A DNA stretch of 15,281 nt, taken from positions 1 through 15,281 of the forward strand of contig CAMVDS010000020.1 in NCBI GenBank assembly GCA_947166335.1. The letters run 5' to 3'. The DNA comes from an uncultured Mollicutes bacterium (lineage in GTDB: Bacteria > Bacillota_I > Bacilli_A > Acholeplasmatales > JAEDCM01). Both the position numbers and the translations under genes were made by a program. Positions within the stretch are counted from its first letter, which is position 1, and each line of letters begins with the position of its first letter. Shown here piece by piece: positions 14,728 through 15,281 of the stretch. The notes under the pieces were generated by a model that did not search any database, was not told the origin of the DNA, and saw only the letters and a list, made by a program, of their open reading frames with translations.

Positions 14728-15167
14728 GCCCTTAAGGTTTTAAAAAAATCGGATAATAGTTTACTACATTCTTCTTCATATATTCCACCAATCACATTAA
14801 CTTTGTGATTAAATGAATAGCTAGATAAATTTACTACAGAGCCACATGCTCCGCCCTTTTTATCATAAGCACCAAAATATAGATTTTTTATTCTTGCTTG
14901 AATAATAGCTCCTAAACACATTGGACATGGTTCAAGTGTGACATACATATCACAATCGTCTAGCCTCCAGCTATTTAATTTCTTATTGGCTTTAGTAATA
15001 GCAAGCATTTCAGCATGTGCCATAACAAGATTTTTTATTTCTCTTAAATTATGAGCTTTAGCAATAACTAAATCATTTTTAACAATAACACATCCTACTG
15101 GAATTTCATATTTATCAAATGCCTTTTTTGCTTCATTATAAGCCATTTTCATGTATTTTATATCCAT
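14724..15167 (-). CDS. tadA: tRNA-specific adenosine deaminase TadA
   Basis: 147 aa, typical length. It deaminates adenosine 34 of tRNA-Arg(ACG) to inosine so that CGU, CGC and CGA can be read. The cytidine-deaminase fold zinc site is complete: HAE (His51, catalytic Glu53) and PCPMC (Cys81, Cys84). The N-terminal MKMAYNEAKKAFDKYEIPVGCVIV and FGAYDKKGGACGS match bacterial TadA rather than guanine deaminase. GGTG upstream supports ATG at 15167. The stop is TGA, with the family's usual end just before it, which supports standard code usage. It precedes the SRP RNA, as in Bacillus. Confidence 0.95.
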   Translation of the reverse strand: MDIKYMKMAYNEAKKAFDKYEIPVGCVIVKNDLVIAKAHNLREIKNLVMAHAEMLAITKANKKLNSWRLDDCDMYVTLEPCPMCLGAIIQARIKNLYFGAYDKKGGACGSVVNLSSYSFNHKVNVIGGIYEEECSKLLSDFFKTLRA

Positions 15168-15191
15168 CTTTTCACCACGCTTTATTTTAGG

Positions 15192-15218
15192 AAAAAAAAC
15201 AACTGATTTCTCAGTTGC
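15192..15218 (-). terminator. rpmE terminator
   Basis: Minus strand hairpin CAACTGA / TCAGTTG with a GAAA tetraloop (arms 15211-15217 and 15200-15206) followed by a T run (15192-15199), about 15 nt after the rpmE stop. Confidence 0.92.
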
Positions 15219-15232
15219 ATTTATATAATCAA

Positions 15233-15281
15233 TTACTTAATGTTATAACGTTGTTTGAATTTTTCAACACGTCCAGCAGCT
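15233..15281 (-). CDS. rpmE: Ribosomal protein bL31, C-terminal end (partial)
   Basis: Only the last 15 codons plus stop are inside the window: AAGRVEKFKQRYNIK. This matches the conserved L31 ending (GGRVDRFNKRF/Y-type). The gene starts beyond the right edge. L31 is a small protein of the 50S subunit at the subunit interface. The Zn-binding cysteines that separate the two L31 types are outside the window. Confidence 0.85.
   Translation of the reverse strand, partial: AAGRVEKFKQRYNIK

Noticed and set aside
7479..15167. Mycoplasma-type code (TGA as Trp)
   Set aside because: tadA and DUF951 end in TGA exactly where their families end, and Trp is encoded by TGG in the other genes.

Overview
The window is a low-GC stretch of a Bacillota (Firmicutes) chromosome. 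Almost everything is on the minus strand, so transcription runs from high to low coordinates. The partial 16S sequence, strong TTGACA/TATAAT-type promoters, AGGAGG Shine-Dalgarno sites, a T-box leader and the mnmG-rsmG-parA-parB block all point to Bacillota. Two genes (tadA and the DUF951 gene) end in TGA where their families normally end, and Trp is encoded by TGG. This argues for the standard bacterial code rather than the Mycoplasma code. An uncultured Erysipelotrichia, RF39 or Mollicutes-sister lineage is a reasonable guess, but taxonomy is inference.

Layout in the direction of transcription (right to left). The window opens with the last codons of rpmE (L31) and its terminator, then tadA (tRNA adenosine deaminase) and a small 4.5S-type SRP RNA with its own promoter and terminator. 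Next comes a long, tightly packed operon: a two-TM protein of unknown function, transketolase, mnmG, rsmG, parA, parB and a small DUF951 protein. This is the conserved origin-proximal housekeeping block (tRNA wobble uridine modification, 16S methylation, chromosome segregation). No dnaA or DnaA-box cluster is visible. A hairpin between tkt and mnmG contains a CACGTG palindrome that resembles a degenerate parS. A tRNA-Tyr(GTA) gene with its own promoter and terminator follows, then a zinc-ribbon membrane protein of unknown function.

The most unusual part is 1668-6138. A promoter and a complete T-box leader, with an apparent UAC (Tyr) specifier and a UGGU bulge matching an A73 tRNA, precede a three-gene operon: an acyl-CoA ligase-like AMP-forming enzyme, a sodium:solute symporter and an amidohydrolase-2 family enzyme. 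A tRNA-Tyr-sensing riboswitch normally controls tyrS, aromatic amino-acid synthesis or amino-acid transport. Here it would switch on uptake plus CoA-activation of some carboxylic acid when charged tRNA-Tyr is scarce. One hypothesis is salvage of an aryl acid as a tyrosine precursor.

The left end holds a membrane-anchored extracytoplasmic protein of unknown function, tandem candidate rRNA promoters, an rRNA leader and the first ~430 nt of a 16S rRNA gene that runs off the window. I see no CRISPR array, insertion sequence, prophage or other mobile element.
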